A stretch of DNA of 64,000 nucleotides from Candidatus Puniceispirillum marinum IMCC1322 (GCF_000024465.1 NC_014010.1:558001-622000); one strand, 5' to 3'; shown: positions 1 through 12,233, counted from the stretch's first letter. The notes: generated by a model not told the origin, from the sequence alone. Program-made: numbers and translations.

Positions 1-170
<170 letters not shown>

Positions 171-284
171 CTTCTGCACTAGCGCAGATAATGAAAGCCC
201 GTTAACGTCATCAAGCACGTAATCCAACAGTGCTGAACATGCCCCCCCATGTTTGGCAATCACATCTCCAAAGGGGTTCTTAAT

Positions 285-1505
285 ATGGGTGTTTCAGCAC
301 AAGATATCCGCGATGCGGCCACATTACTTGATGGCAATGTTATTCGGACGCCAATGATAAAGTCACCTTTATTATCCCGTCATCTGGGGTGCGAGGTCTA
401 TGTAAAACTCGAATGCCAACAATATACGTCGTCATTCAAGGCACGCGGCGCTTATGTTGCCATGCTTGGGCTTGATGACAAGCAACGGGAAAAAGGCGTT
501 ATCGCCATGTCAGCTGGCAATCATGCGCAAGCGGTCGCCTATCACGCCGAAGCCATGGGCATACCCGCGGTGATCGTGATGCCGTCACAAACGCCCTTTG
601 CCAAAGTCACACGCACCCGAAGCTATGGCGCCGAAGTGGTGCTTGAAGGGCGCAATTTGAATGAATGCGAAAATACAGTACAAAAACTGATTGAAGAGCG
701 TGGCCTGACCCTTATTCATCCCTATGACAATGAAAAAGTCATGCAAGGTCAAGGTACGGTCGGACTGGAAATGCTGGAAGACCAGCCTGATCTGGATATG
801 CTGGTTGTGCCTATTGGTGGTGGCGGTCTGATGGGCGGCATATCGACAATAGCGCGCGACATGCGCCCTGATTTAAAAATTTATGGTGTCCAGACCGAAG
901 CCTATCCATCAATGAAACTGGCCGTAGCCGGGCAGGAAATTGTCTGTGGCGGAGAAACGCTTGCCGAAGGCATTGCGGTTAAAAAACCGGGTGGGGTCAC
1001 CTTGCCAGCCATCGAAAAGAATGTTGACGATATTCTGCTGGTAAATGAACAGCAGCTTGAATGGGCTGTCGGCGCCCTCATCGAACAACAACGGGTTGTT
1101 TCCGAAGGGGCTGGTGCGGCTGGTATCGCGGCACTTTACGCTTATCCCGAGATGTTTGCAGGTCAAAAAGTCGGGGTTGTGATCTGTGGTGGGAATATCG
1201 ATCCACGATTACTGGCATCAATATTAAACCGTAATATGGCTAGCGACGGCCGGGTTGCGCGTTTACGTATCGATATTTCGGACGAACCGGGGATGCTAGC
1301 AGCGATTACCGCATCGATTGGACGATGTGGTGGCAATATCATCGAAATTTACCATCAAAGGCTGTTTTTTGATGTGCCAGCCAAACTCGCTAAAATTGAC
1401 GCTGTCATCGAAACACGCGGTACCGAGCATGTCAAAGAGATCATCGATGATTTACGCAAGGCAAACTTTACAGTTCGCCAACTTGATGACGCCGACAAAA
1501 ACTAG
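285..1505 (+). CDS. ilvA: Threonine ammonia-lyase (dehydratase), short form with one ACT domain
   Basis: A 406-residue PLP enzyme that deaminates L-threonine to 2-oxobutanoate, either for isoleucine synthesis or for catabolism. The PLP lysine is K52 in SSFKARGA, and the phosphate-binding glycine loop is PIGGGGLMGG around 177-186. A C-terminal ACT domain spans about 325-400. Length and single ACT domain match the approximately 400-aa form rather than the 500-aa two-ACT biosynthetic IlvA. The frame is open from an ATG at 249, but the ATG at 285 is preferred: it has an AAGGGG ribosome site 8 nt upstream and gives the normal family N-terminus. The ACT domain implies allosteric control by an amino acid, but which one cannot be told. 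A hairpin without a U-run follows. Confidence 0.9.
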   Translation: MGVSAQDIRDAATLLDGNVIRTPMIKSPLLSRHLGCEVYVKLECQQYTSSFKARGAYVAMLGLDDKQREKGVIAMSAGNHAQAVAYHAEAMGIPAVIVMPSQTPFAKVTRTRSYGAEVVLEGRNLNECENTVQKLIEERGLTLIHPYDNEKVMQGQGTVGLEMLEDQPDLDMLVVPIGGGGLMGGISTIARDMRPDLKIYGVQTEAYPSMKLAVAGQEIVCGGETLAEGIAVKKPGGVTLPAIEKNVDDILLVNEQQLEWAVGALIEQQRVVSEGAGAAGIAALYAYPEMFAGQKVGVVICGGNIDPRLLASILNRNMASDGRVARLRIDISDEPGMLAAITASIGRCGGNIIEIYHQRLFFDVPAKLAKIDAVIETRGTEHVKEIIDDLRKANFTVRQLDDADKN

Positions 1506-1518
1506 TAAAGGCACAAAA

Positions 1519-1535
1519 GCGTTTTTACGAAACGC
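1519..1535. other. Short hairpin after the threonine dehydratase gene
   Basis: GCGTTT and AAACGC form a perfect 6-bp stem around a 5-nt loop, 14 nt past the stop codon. No T-run follows on the plus strand, so it is a weak terminator candidate or an mRNA 3'-end stabiliser. Confidence 0.3.
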
Positions 1536-1575
1536 CAAGCTTGATTTCTGACGCTGTTCATTGGCACATTAGTGT

Positions 1576-2313
1576 ATGGATCAGGATAAGCGACTTCATA
1601 ATCAGCCCCCCCTTGCCGTTCGCTTGAGCATGCGCAGTGAGTGCCCGTATATTGCTGGACGAACCGAACAGCGCGTGGCTGTCGATATCAGTCAGAATCC
1701 TGCCTTGCACGATCAAATGGCGCGGGCTGGTTTTCGCCGTGTTGAAAACTGGGTTTACAAGCCTGCCTGCCCCGGATGCAATGCCTGTATTCCGTGGCGC
1801 GTTGATACGGTTGGTTTCAAGATGGGGCGCAATCTGTCACGTATATGGCGTTCGAATGAGGATTTGACGCGTCATATTGCACCAATCACCCCAACAGCAG
1901 AACATTTCAATCTATTCAAACGCTATATCAGCACCCGTCATGGTGATGGACAAATGGCAACGATGAATCAGGATGAGTTCGTTAGCATGATCGAAAACAG
2001 CCCTATTGAGTCTGTCTTACTCAATTATATGACTGCTGATGGGCGCTTGATTGGGGCGGTACTAACCGATGTGCAAAGTGACGGTTTAAGTGCCGTTTAC
2101 AGCTTCTATGACCCGTCTGAAACAAAACGATCGCTTGGCACTTATATGATTATGGACATGATTGATTTTGCCAAAGAACTAGGTTTGCCATGGCTTTATC
2201 TAGGCTATTACGTCGAAGACAGCAGCAAGATGTATTACAAAGCCCGCTTCCAGCCAGCCAGTGTTTTCATTGATGGGCAATGGCAAACATATAAAGCGCC
2301 GCAAGACACATAA
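1576..2313 (+). CDS. bpt: Aspartate/glutamate leucyltransferase (bacterial ATE1 homologue, N-end rule)
   Basis: A 245-residue aminoacyl-tRNA-protein transferase. Bacterial Bpt proteins place leucine from Leu-tRNA on N-terminal Asp or Glu, marking the protein for ClpS/ClpAP. The sequence shows the family N-terminal block CPYIAGRTEQRVAVDI (about 23-38), then a cysteine group C65-C68-C71 in the PACPGCNACIPWR stretch. The C-terminal GNAT-like half carries YSFYDPS and the YLGYYVEDSSKMYYK core. The full family length is present. It converges on parC with a 33-nt gap. Confidence 0.92.
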   Translation: MDQDKRLHNQPPLAVRLSMRSECPYIAGRTEQRVAVDISQNPALHDQMARAGFRRVENWVYKPACPGCNACIPWRVDTVGFKMGRNLSRIWRSNEDLTRHIAPITPTAEHFNLFKRYISTRHGDGQMATMNQDEFVSMIENSPIESVLLNYMTADGRLIGAVLTDVQSDGLSAVYSFYDPSETKRSLGTYMIMDMIDFAKELGLPWLYLGYYVEDSSKMYYKARFQPASVFIDGQWQTYKAPQDT

Positions 2314-2346
2314 TCAAAGCTTGAAAAAAACACCATTTAACTGGAT

Positions 2347-4569
<2,223 letters not shown>

Positions 4570-4605
4570 AATGTACCTTGTTAAAATCGTTTGTGGTCAC
4601 TGGTT

Positions 4606-5358
4606 CTATTCGATATGAGCGCTTTGGTTATAGCGGCTTAAGACCATATCGGCTAGCCGTCTTCGTTGTATTGGTAGATCTTGATTATGCGCCGCAAAGA
4701 CACGTTTCTCAAGGAAATGACCGGTTAAATTCAGGCCTGAAACATGATCAGATGCAACATTCGTAATTCCACCCAGAAATACCGGTAATGTCAGCATCCG
4801 CTGGACATATTCGCCAGCCTGATCCAAAGCGATCGCACATCCCGATTTCGGGCTTACATAGGCAAGCTTTTCCCGGGCACCACTGGCAGCACAGCGTGTC
4901 AGATCAAGCTGGTACCCTGCAGCATTCAGCAAGCCAAGCTCCCAACGGATATAGCCCTCGATCCAGCGATGATCCGGATCATCGAGACACATCAGATCAA
5001 ACAGGGCATTTGTTCCATCATATAAAGCATGCTGGGCTTCGCGTTCAGGCAAGGTCCCATCAAGCAATGCACAGGCTGACGCAATGCCCGCAAGCCGCAA
5101 GGCATCATCTAGCATCAAAGCCGGTATCGCGTTAATCAATTCAATTTGCATCTGTCCAAGCTGGTCAATAAGCCGAGCACGCCAACTGACGCGCACGCGA
5201 TTGCCAGGCTGTAAAATGCCACGCATTTTGGATGAGCTACCGCCACGAACAAGGCCAGCATGACGACCATTTTCTGCGGTCAGCACAATCACCACGGCAC
5301 TGCCCTCACCATGTGGCTTTGCCGAAATAATGACGGCATCAGCAACCCATTCAGGCAT
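4606..5358 (-). CDS. recO: DNA repair protein RecO
   Basis: A 250-residue recombination mediator; RecO with RecR loads RecA on SSB-coated gaps. The N-terminal OB fold begins MPEWVADAVIISAKPHGEG, followed by the family GGSSSKMRGILQPGN stretch and an alpha-helical C-terminal half. The open frame extends 13 codons upstream, but the ATG at 5358 is chosen. It matches the family N-terminus and overlaps the era stop by 8 nt, the close coupling used elsewhere in this block. Alphaproteobacterial RecO often lacks the four-cysteine zinc finger; only scattered cysteines are visible here. Confidence 0.88.
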   Translation of the reverse strand: MPEWVADAVIISAKPHGEGSAVVIVLTAENGRHAGLVRGGSSSKMRGILQPGNRVRVSWRARLIDQLGQMQIELINAIPALMLDDALRLAGIASACALLDGTLPEREAQHALYDGTNALFDLMCLDDPDHRWIEGYIRWELGLLNAAGYQLDLTRCAASGAREKLAYVSPKSGCAIALDQAGEYVQRMLTLPVFLGGITNVASDHVSGLNLTGHFLEKRVFAAHNQDLPIQRRRLADMVLSRYNQSAHIE

Positions 5359-6262
5359 TGTAATCCAGATCCCACAAAGAATAACGCGCCGAGTCATCCA
5401 TCCAGTCTTTGCGATATTTCACATGCGAAAAGACATGCACCCGCCTTTCAAGTGCCTCTTCAAGATCGCGGCGGGCAGCAGACCCGATGCGCTTGATCGA
5501 CTGTCCCTGCTTGCCAAGGATAATGCCACGATGCCCTTCACGCGCGACATAGATCGATAAATGCACCTCAGCGCTACCATCGTCGCGCTCTTCCCAGCTT
5601 TCGGTTTCCACCGTCAGCTGATAGGGCAATTCCTGATGCAAGTTCAAAAATAGCTTTTCACGCATAATTTCTGCTGCCAAAAGCCGCAGGGGCATATCTG
5701 AAAGGTCTTCAGGATCGAACAGATAGGGGCTTGCCGGCATATGGTCTGCCAGCCATGTTTTCAGATCATCGATACCGTTACCCGTTTCCGCCGACACCAT
5801 GAAAATACGTTCAAAATCATACAGCTTGGACATGGCGTCAGCGCGTTCAAGCAAGCGTTCCTGCGGCGGCAGGTCAATCTTGTTAAGCACCAATGATGCC
5901 TTGCGACCAGACTTTTTGAGCTTTTCGATGATGTTCAGCGTATCCTGATCAATTTCGCGGCGGGCACAATCATGCAGTAGCAACAGAACGTCACCATCTT
6001 CGGCGCCTTGCCATGCTGCCTGCACCATAGCCCGGTCTAGGCGCCGCTTTGGCGTGAAAATACCCGGTGTATCGACAAAAATGATCTGCGCCGTGCCCTG
6101 CATGGCAATGCCACGAACCCGGCTGCGGGTGGTTTGCACCTTTGGGGTAACAATCGACACTTTCTGGCCAACCATGGCATTCATCAAGGTTGACTTACCC
6201 GCATTCGGTGCCCCGATAAGCGCTACAAAGCCAGCCTTGGTCATCGCGTCATCGCTTGTCAT
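5351..6262 (-). CDS. era: GTPase Era, 16S rRNA maturation factor
   Basis: A 303-residue GTPase for 30S subunit assembly. The G1 loop is GAPNAGKST at 17-25, the G3 region DTPGIF, and the G4 motif NKID in LVLNKIDLPP. The C-terminal KH domain includes the GKQGQSIKRIG RNA-binding loop. It overlaps the rnc stop by 4 nt (ATGA). ATG at 6262 is used; an internal ATG at codon 7 is possible. The order rnc-era-recO is widely conserved and links rRNA processing with assembly. Confidence 0.95.
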   Translation of the reverse strand: MTSDDAMTKAGFVALIGAPNAGKSTLMNAMVGQKVSIVTPKVQTTRSRVRGIAMQGTAQIIFVDTPGIFTPKRRLDRAMVQAAWQGAEDGDVLLLLHDCARREIDQDTLNIIEKLKKSGRKASLVLNKIDLPPQERLLERADAMSKLYDFERIFMVSAETGNGIDDLKTWLADHMPASPYLFDPEDLSDMPLRLLAAEIMREKLFLNLHQELPYQLTVETESWEERDDGSAEVHLSIYVAREGHRGIILGKQGQSIKRIGSAARRDLEEALERRVHVFSHVKYRKDWMDDSARYSLWDLDYNA

Positions 6263-6951
6263 GTTATCTCTTTCTTGGTTAGGTCTTTTTTAGTTATTTG
6301 GGCCACCATAAGCGCAGCGGCTTGCTGTTCTGCCAGTTTCCGGTTTGAAGCGCTGGCCACGATAGAATCATACCCCTCAACAGATACTTCATATATCATT
6401 TCAGGCGCATGATCGGGTCCAGATTTAGAAATCAATCTATAGTGTGGCAAGGCAAGCCCCTGTTTCATGACCAATTCCTGCAGCCGTGACTTGGCATCCT
6501 TGTCGGTACCTGCTGGCGCGGCCGTATCAAGCGCCCAATATGCAAGGATAAAACGACGCGCCACCTCAAAGCCACCATCAAGATAATGCGCCGCAATCAG
6601 ACTCTCAACCGCATCAGCAATGACCGATTCATTTTCAGCTAGCGCCATGCCGTTCTGAACCGAAATAAAACGAGCCAATTCAAGTTCACGGCCAACTTCG
6701 ACTAGCTTTGACTGACGGGCATCAGCATGCAAACGCAAAGATAACTTGCCTTCATCTTCATCCGGACATTGACCATAGAAAAAATCAGCCAGAACAAGAC
6801 CAAGAACCCGGTCCCCCAGAAATTCAAGCCGCTCGTTACTTTTTGTCGGCCCTGCAAAACTGGCATGTGTCAAAGCACGGACAAGCACTGATTGATCGTT
6901 GAATTTATGTGCCAGCCGTTCGGCTAGTGGTTTCAGATCAACTGATTTCAT
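6259..6951 (-). CDS. rnc: Ribonuclease III
   Basis: A 230-residue double-strand-specific endoribonuclease that processes pre-rRNA and structured mRNAs. The signature NERLEFLGDRVL is intact, with a second acidic cluster in the ADAVESLIAAHYLDGG stretch. A double-stranded RNA binding domain occupies about 155-225. A TTG lies one codon earlier in frame, but the ATG at 6951 fits a TGATG overlap with the lepB stop. Confidence 0.95.
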   Translation of the reverse strand: MKSVDLKPLAERLAHKFNDQSVLVRALTHASFAGPTKSNERLEFLGDRVLGLVLADFFYGQCPDEDEGKLSLRLHADARQSKLVEVGRELELARFISVQNGMALAENESVIADAVESLIAAHYLDGGFEVARRFILAYWALDTAAPAGTDKDAKSRLQELVMKQGLALPHYRLISKSGPDHAPEMIYEVSVEGYDSIVASASNRKLAEQQAAALMVAQITKKDLTKKEIT

Positions 6952-7682
6952 CAAATAATTGTATCACCAAGCCGGCCATAGCGAATTGCGAATGGCCATT
7001 TCCAGAATTCCCAAATACGGGCACTGCCATCATGGCTGTAAAACAGGATTTGCGCTTTACCGATAAGGTTTTCGGCAGGCACCATACCAACCGATGATGT
7101 TCGGCTGTCGCGCGAATTATCCCGATTATCGCCCATCATGAAATAATGATCCTCAAGAACGGTGAATTCAACCGTATTATCGAAGCTGTCATTATCTGAA
7201 CGTTCCTGAATATAATGTTTGGTGCCGTTCGGTAATAATTCCTCATAGACCTTGAAATCAATTACCGATGAGGCATTACGCGCTTTTGTATTGCCAAGAT
7301 AGGTGCGTTTGACCTGTTCGCCATTGATATGCAGGATGCCGTTTTTGACCTGAATACGATCGCCAGGCAAACCAACAACACGCTTGATAAAAGATATCGA
7401 AACATCGGTCGGCTGACGAAATACGACAACATCACCTCGCTCTGGCACATCTTCAGCTATACGCCCGCCAAAAGGCAAAATGCCAAGCGGGAAGGAATAG
7501 CGTGAATAACCATAGGAATATTTCGACACAAACAGATAATCCCCAACCAGCAAGGTGGGAACCATCGAGCCGGAAGGAATGTTGAATGGTTCAAACAGAA
7601 ATGATCTAAAACCAAGGGCAATAGCGCCAGCAATTATTATCGTTTTAAAAAGCTCGCCTTTGCTTTCTTTTTTCTTAGTCAT
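6951..7682 (-). CDS. lepB: Signal peptidase I
   Basis: A 243-residue leader peptidase with an N-terminal membrane anchor (about residues 12-30) and a periplasmic catalytic domain. The nucleophile is S39 in IPSGSMVPTL, and the general base is K100 in SFIKRVVGLPGDRI. The box E motif MGDNRDNSRDSR is present near the C-terminus. It removes signal peptides from secreted proteins. It sits one base after acpS and overlaps rnc. Confidence 0.95.
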   Translation of the reverse strand: MTKKKESKGELFKTIIIAGAIALGFRSFLFEPFNIPSGSMVPTLLVGDYLFVSKYSYGYSRYSFPLGILPFGGRIAEDVPERGDVVVFRQPTDVSISFIKRVVGLPGDRIQVKNGILHINGEQVKRTYLGNTKARNASSVIDFKVYEELLPNGTKHYIQERSDNDSFDNTVEFTVLEDHYFMMGDNRDNSRDSRTSSVGMVPAENLIGKAQILFYSHDGSARIWEFWKWPFAIRYGRLGDTII

Positions 7683-7683
7683 G

Positions 7684-8094
7684 TTAAATTCCCGTTTGAA
7701 TCATTGATGCACTGATGACAACGAATGCTTGTGCATAGGGCAACTCGTCGCTAAGCGAAATATGTATTGAGGCCTTATAGCCTTCTGGGGTTAAGCGCTC
7801 AAGCGCCGTTTTGCACCCACCAGAAAGATGTAATCTTGGCGCACCATTCGGATCATTCAGCGTTTCGGCCTCACGCCATCCAAGGCCAGCCACCTCAGCA
7901 GCACTTAAAGCTTTGTAAACAGCTTCTTTTACAGCAAACCGTTTGGCGTAGAATAGTGACGGATCAGGTCTGTTTCGGGCAGTTTCAATTTCTTTTTCGG
8001 TAAAAATACGGGTTTCAAAACGCGCACCAAAGCGATCAAGACTATTCGCAATCCGGCGGCTATCAACCAGATCAGTCCCAATCCCCAAGATCAT
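7684..8094 (-). CDS. acpS: Holo-[acyl-carrier-protein] synthase
   Basis: A 136-residue phosphopantetheinyl transferase that activates acyl carrier protein from CoA. The two metal-binding acidic residues are visible: D8 in GIGTDLVD and E58 in AKRFAVKEAVYKA. The length is normal for the short AcpS type. Its start overlaps the pdxJ stop by 4 nt. Confidence 0.94.
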   Translation of the reverse strand: MILGIGTDLVDSRRIANSLDRFGARFETRIFTEKEIETARNRPDPSLFYAKRFAVKEAVYKALSAAEVAGLGWREAETLNDPNGAPRLHLSGGCKTALERLTPEGYKASIHISLSDELPYAQAFVVISASMIQTGI

Positions 8095-8852
8095 ACTGAC
8101 AAACCTGTACGCGCATCATCCATCAGATTACGCATGCGGCGGATGGCTTCGGGAAGCCCAAGGAAGATGCTTTCGCCAATCAGAAAATGCCCAATATTCA
8201 ACTCTTCCATTTCGGGAATGGCCGCAATCGCCCCAACTGTGTCAAAGGTCAGACCATGCCCTGCATGGCACTCTATACCTTGTTTGACTGCATAGGTTGC
8301 CGCCGATCGAATACGGGTATATTCAAAATTACGGTTAGTGTCATCATGACAATAACGCCCTGTATGCAACTCAATAATATCAGCACCAACAGAACGCGCG
8401 GCATCAATTTCAGCTTCGCTTGCTTCGATAAATAGCGAAATACGAATACCTGCATCTTTCAGCGGCTGCAACAATGTGCCCAGCCGATCTTCATTGCCCA
8501 CAACCGCCAAGCCACCTTCGGTAGTGACCTCTTCACGGCGTTCCGGCACAATACAGGCCGCATTTGGCCTGACAGCCAGCGCCATATCGATCATCTCTGA
8601 ATTTGCCGCCATTTCAAAATTCAACGGCACTGTAATAGCCGCCTTTATCGCATGAATATCGTCATCATGAATATGCCGTCTATCCTCACGAAGATGAGCC
8701 GTAATGCCATCTGCGCCTGCCTGCTCTGCCAATAGAGCCGCGTCAACCGGATTGGGATGAACACCACCACGCGCGTTGCGAATAGTCGCAACATGATCAA
8801 TATTGACGCCAAGACGCAATCTGGAAAGCGCTGATGATGATGTTTGGGTCAT
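8091..8852 (-). CDS. pdxJ: Pyridoxine 5'-phosphate synthase
   Basis: A 253-residue TIM-barrel enzyme that condenses 1-deoxy-D-xylulose 5-phosphate with 3-amino-2-oxopropyl phosphate to give pyridoxine 5'-phosphate. The family start LGVNIDHVATIRNARGG is intact, followed by the AHLREDRRHI stretch and the ELHTGRYCH catalytic block. It therefore uses the DXP-dependent B6 route. Many enzymes in this window (threonine dehydratases, CobD, the class III aminotransferase) need the PLP it leads to. The pdxJ-acpS coupling is a common proteobacterial arrangement. Confidence 0.95.
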   Translation of the reverse strand: MTQTSSSALSRLRLGVNIDHVATIRNARGGVHPNPVDAALLAEQAGADGITAHLREDRRHIHDDDIHAIKAAITVPLNFEMAANSEMIDMALAVRPNAACIVPERREEVTTEGGLAVVGNEDRLGTLLQPLKDAGIRISLFIEASEAEIDAARSVGADIIELHTGRYCHDDTNRNFEYTRIRSAATYAVKQGIECHAGHGLTFDTVGAIAAIPEMEELNIGHFLIGESIFLGLPEAIRRMRNLMDDARTGLSV

Positions 8853-8888
8853 AAGAATTCCTTTATTCGCCCTTTTATATGATTGGTG

Positions 8889-9509
8889 TTATTTTGTGTC
8901 CTGATCGGTTTTCTGATCAAATTTTGTCGGCGTATCATGCGTCTTATCAGCTCCGGTGCCCCGGGTTGCCTGTGCGCGTCGCAATTTAGCCTCCATAATT
9001 CGTTTTGCCCTATGCTGACGCCAGGCGTCAATCGCCCAATAAGCCGCACCATAGGTCGTAAACCAACTGATTGCACCAAGTACAAAGCCCCCAAGCGTTA
9101 AAGGTAGCAGAAGATCGGTCGGATGTGACGAAAACTGATCCAGTGAAAGTAACTGTTGGCTGAAATCAAAACCTAAAATACGTAAAATGAATATACCCAG
9201 TTCATAATCAGCGTACCAGATTAGCGGGAATGTCCACGGATTGCCAATAAAGGTACCTATCGCCGAAACCAGAACGTTACCGCGTGCCAATGAGGTCAAA
9301 ACGGCCGCCAGAATTAGATGAAAGCCGATAAAAGGCGTAAAGGATATAGCCACACCAAAAGACAGGCTGACCGCGATTGAAGAGGTGCTGCCGGGTGTCC
9401 GCACAACGCGTTGCATCAAATAGGCAAATAACCGGCGAAACCCGCGCTCGGGCCAAATCACCCCCCGCAACTGTGACAGTCGAGTTAAAGGATTCCTGCG
9501 CCTAAACAT
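8889..9509 (-). CDS. DUF2062 family membrane protein
   Basis: A 206-residue protein with an N-terminal basic stretch, the FGVAISFTPFIGFHLILA hydrophobic helix, the NPWTFPLIWYADYELG stretch typical of DUF2062, and another hydrophobic helix near LGGFVLGAISW. Its function is unknown. The ATG at 9509 is preferred over an upstream in-frame TTG at 9521. It lies between rsh and pdxJ in the same direction, so it is probably transcribed with the housekeeping block. Confidence 0.8.
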   Translation of the reverse strand: MFRRRNPLTRLSQLRGVIWPERGFRRLFAYLMQRVVRTPGSTSSIAVSLSFGVAISFTPFIGFHLILAAVLTSLARGNVLVSAIGTFIGNPWTFPLIWYADYELGIFILRILGFDFSQQLLSLDQFSSHPTDLLLPLTLGGFVLGAISWFTTYGAAYWAIDAWRQHRAKRIMEAKLRRAQATRGTGADKTHDTPTKFDQKTDQDTK

Positions 9510-9559
9510 AGGCAAGCCCAAAACTGGTTAACATTGGCAGATGAAACTGCGCAGAAATA

Positions 9560-11689
9560 TTAGCCATTAATATCCCGCTCCACGCTTTCAATATGCTTAT
9601 TGGACTGCAAAACACCGATGATTGATCTTAAATGTTCAACATTTTTGACGTCAAGCTCCAGCTGAAAGCTGAAAAAATCAGGGGTGCGGTCAATCAGGTA
9701 AATATTTGAAATATTGCCACCTTGCTGGCCAATAACTGTAGTCAAAGCAGCCAAGCTACCAGGCACATTGGACAAGACTGTTTTTAAGCGCCCAGAAACA
9801 CGCTTTGGCCCCTCGCGTTCCCATTCAACATCAATCCATAATTCAGGAGTGTCATTAAATTTGGATAAAGTATCACACCCAATCATATGCACCGTGACAC
9901 CTTTGCCAGTAGTGAAAATGCCAACCACATCATCACCTGGTAACGGATGGCAACAGCGCCCCATAATAATCGCTGTTCCTGAATTATCTCCTTTTATTTT
10001 AAGCGCCACTGTTTGCTTTTTGGCGGTTTTACTGCTGCTTTTGCCTTTTACGGCAACTGCCGCATCGGGATGTACAGTTTCAAAAATTGTCAAAGCTGGA
10101 ATACGGCCTTCGCCAACCTGCGCAAACAAGTCATCAATTTTGGTTGAACCAAGTGCAGTTAAATAATTTTCAATGGCTGACTGGCGAAAGGACTTACCAT
10201 TTTCACGAAAAGTTTTCTGAAGCATTGCCTTGCCAACACGGCTGAATTCGACAATACGCTCAGCCCGCAGAAAGCGCCTTATGCCTGACTTGGCGCGCCC
10301 GGTTTTGACAAACGCCTCCCACTCGGCACGGGGGCGTGCATTCTCATCTGTGTGAATGTCAACCTGATCACCATTTTCAAGCTCGGTAGCTAGCTGACGA
10401 TTCTTACCGTTAATGCTTACACCATTACAAGTAATGCCAATTTTTGTGTGAACGGCAAAAGCAAAATCCACCGCCGTTGCCCCTCGCGGCAAGGCAATTA
10501 GATCTCCACGGGGGGTAAAACAGAATACCTGATCTCGATATAAATCCATTTTCGTATGTTCAAGAAATTCATCAGCGCCTGCTTCTTCATCCAAAATAGA
10601 AACAAGTTCATTTATCCATTTTATTTTTTTGAAGTTATCAACATCTTCTTTGGTTTTATAGCTCCAGTGAGCCGCCACGCCATTTTCAGCATATTCATGC
10701 ATTGATGGCGTCCGCACCTGAATTTCAATTTTGTGATTTTCAGGACCAATTACGCCTGTATGAAGTGACTGATAGCCATTGCGCTTTGGCGTTGAAATAT
10801 AATCTTTAAATCGTCCCATAACCGATGGATAGGTGCCATGCACAGCACCAAGCGTTCTATAGCAGCTTTCAACATCAGGTACCAAAACACGAAAAGCCAT
10901 TATATCTGCAAGCTGATCCATGGTGACTTTTTTGTGCTGCATTTTACGCCAGATTGAATAAGGCGTCTTAATACGTCCGGTAACACTACATTCTATGTCA
11001 TGGCGCTCAACAACATGCTGAAGCTCAACACTGATAGTTGGAATGATGAGTTCTGTTTCTGTCACCAGATATTCAAGACGGTTTTTAATGGTTTCCTGCA
11101 TTTCAGGATTCAGCACACCAAAAGCATAATCCTCCAATTCATTCTGGATATTGGTGACGCCAATCCGTTCAGCAAGCGGGACGTAAATTTCCATTGTCTC
11201 ACGCGCAATGCGTGTTCGTTTTTCTGCTTTTGGAATGAAGGATAACGTGCGCATATTATGCGTTCGGTCGGCAAGCTTAACCAGCAACACCCTGACATCT
11301 TCGCTCATAGCCAGAAGTAGTTTACGAAAATTTTCTGCCTGAGCTGTACTTTGACGATTTTGTTCACCAATCCGACTCAGTTTGGTAACACCATCAACAA
11401 GCTGGGCAACACTAGCACCAAATGTCGCTTCGATGGTATCAAGCGAAACATCACAATCTTCTACGGTATCATGCAAAAGCGCCGTTATGACCGTATCAAG
11501 GTCAAGTCCCATCCCCGCCAGCATATTGGCCACGGCGACAGGATGCGTGTAATAGGCCTCTCCCGAAGCGCGCAACTGCCCATCATGCGCGGTCATGCCA
11601 AAATCAAAAGCACGCATCAAAATGTCGCCATCGCCCAAAGTGCCATAGCGTTGCATAGTGTTTTTAATCTGATCTGCAGTTTCAATCAT
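9560..11689 (-). CDS. rsh: Bifunctional (p)ppGpp synthetase/hydrolase Rsh (SpoT-type)
   Basis: A 709-residue stringent-response enzyme. The N-terminal HD hydrolase domain has the LLHDTVEDCD motif at about 71-80. The synthetase domain (about 225-340) has RIKTPYSIWRKM and the substrate loop. That loop carries RFKD just before YISTPKRNGYQSLHT, the RxKD signature of bifunctional enzymes rather than the ExDD of monofunctional RelA. TGS (about 385-445) and C-terminal ACT (about 635-705) domains follow. ATG at 11689 is used; a GTG four codons earlier is possible. It lies directly after rpoZ, the conserved alphaproteobacterial order. Confidence 0.94.
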   Translation of the reverse strand: MIETADQIKNTMQRYGTLGDGDILMRAFDFGMTAHDGQLRASGEAYYTHPVAVANMLAGMGLDLDTVITALLHDTVEDCDVSLDTIEATFGASVAQLVDGVTKLSRIGEQNRQSTAQAENFRKLLLAMSEDVRVLLVKLADRTHNMRTLSFIPKAEKRTRIARETMEIYVPLAERIGVTNIQNELEDYAFGVLNPEMQETIKNRLEYLVTETELIIPTISVELQHVVERHDIECSVTGRIKTPYSIWRKMQHKKVTMDQLADIMAFRVLVPDVESCYRTLGAVHGTYPSVMGRFKDYISTPKRNGYQSLHTGVIGPENHKIEIQVRTPSMHEYAENGVAAHWSYKTKEDVDNFKKIKWINELVSILDEEAGADEFLEHTKMDLYRDQVFCFTPRGDLIALPRGATAVDFAFAVHTKIGITCNGVSINGKNRQLATELENGDQVDIHTDENARPRAEWEAFVKTGRAKSGIRRFLRAERIVEFSRVGKAMLQKTFRENGKSFRQSAIENYLTALGSTKIDDLFAQVGEGRIPALTIFETVHPDAAVAVKGKSSSKTAKKQTVALKIKGDNSGTAIIMGRCCHPLPGDDVVGIFTTGKGVTVHMIGCDTLSKFNDTPELWIDVEWEREGPKRVSGRLKTVLSNVPGSLAALTTVIGQQGGNISNIYLIDRTPDFFSFQLELDVKNVEHLRSIIGVLQSNKHIESVERDING

Positions 11690-11754
11690 CCAAGATCCCA
11701 CCGATGCTCAAAATACCAGCATCCTTTTGGGCTGTTTGAATGATGCTGGCTGGC

Positions 11755-12165
11755 TTAATCCTCGCCCTGTAATTCGGTAAGGTCAACATCTTCAAAGCCA
11801 GTTTCTTCCAGCTCTTCGCTGCTACCGATTTGCATACCGCTTTCCTGAGCCTCATCATCACTGTAATCACCAACCATTTCAGATAGGTCAACTTCAGCAG
11901 CGATAGCAGCATCGTCGTGAGTTTCCTGTTCTTCACGAACAGAAAGACGCTGTAATTTCTTGATCAACCCCTCAGAAAGCACATCAAGATCGACGGTTTC
12001 TTCAGCAATTTCACGCAGCGCAATGACCGGGTTTTTGTCATTATCCCGATCAATCGTCGGAACGTCGCCTTTCAAAATGCCACGAGCGCGTTGACCAGCT
12101 GTCAAAACAAGCTCAAAACGGTTAGGGATTTTTTCAATACAATCTTCAACGGTGACACGTGCCAT
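11755..12165 (-). CDS. rpoZ: RNA polymerase omega subunit
   Basis: A 136-residue protein starting [19 protein letters not shown] with the [10 protein letters not shown] core and the [14 protein letters not shown] helix. These are the conserved omega elements that hold the beta-prime subunit. The tail from about residue 75 is highly acidic, as in other alphaproteobacterial omegas. GGAG lies 7 nt upstream of the ATG. It precedes rsh, whose product ppGpp acts partly at an omega/beta-prime site. Confidence 0.94.
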   Translation of the reverse strand: MARVTVEDCIEKIPNRFELVLTAGQRARGILKGDVPTIDRDNDKNPVIALREIAEETVDLDVLSEGLIKKLQRLSVREEQETHDDAAIAAEVDLSEMVGDYSDDEAQESGMQIGSSEELEETGFEDVDLTELQGED

Positions 12166-12233
12166 TCAGGTCTCCACGATTGGCGGCTAAAGCCAGCTCA
12201 AAAAATTAATGATTGACGGATGTTTACAGGAAT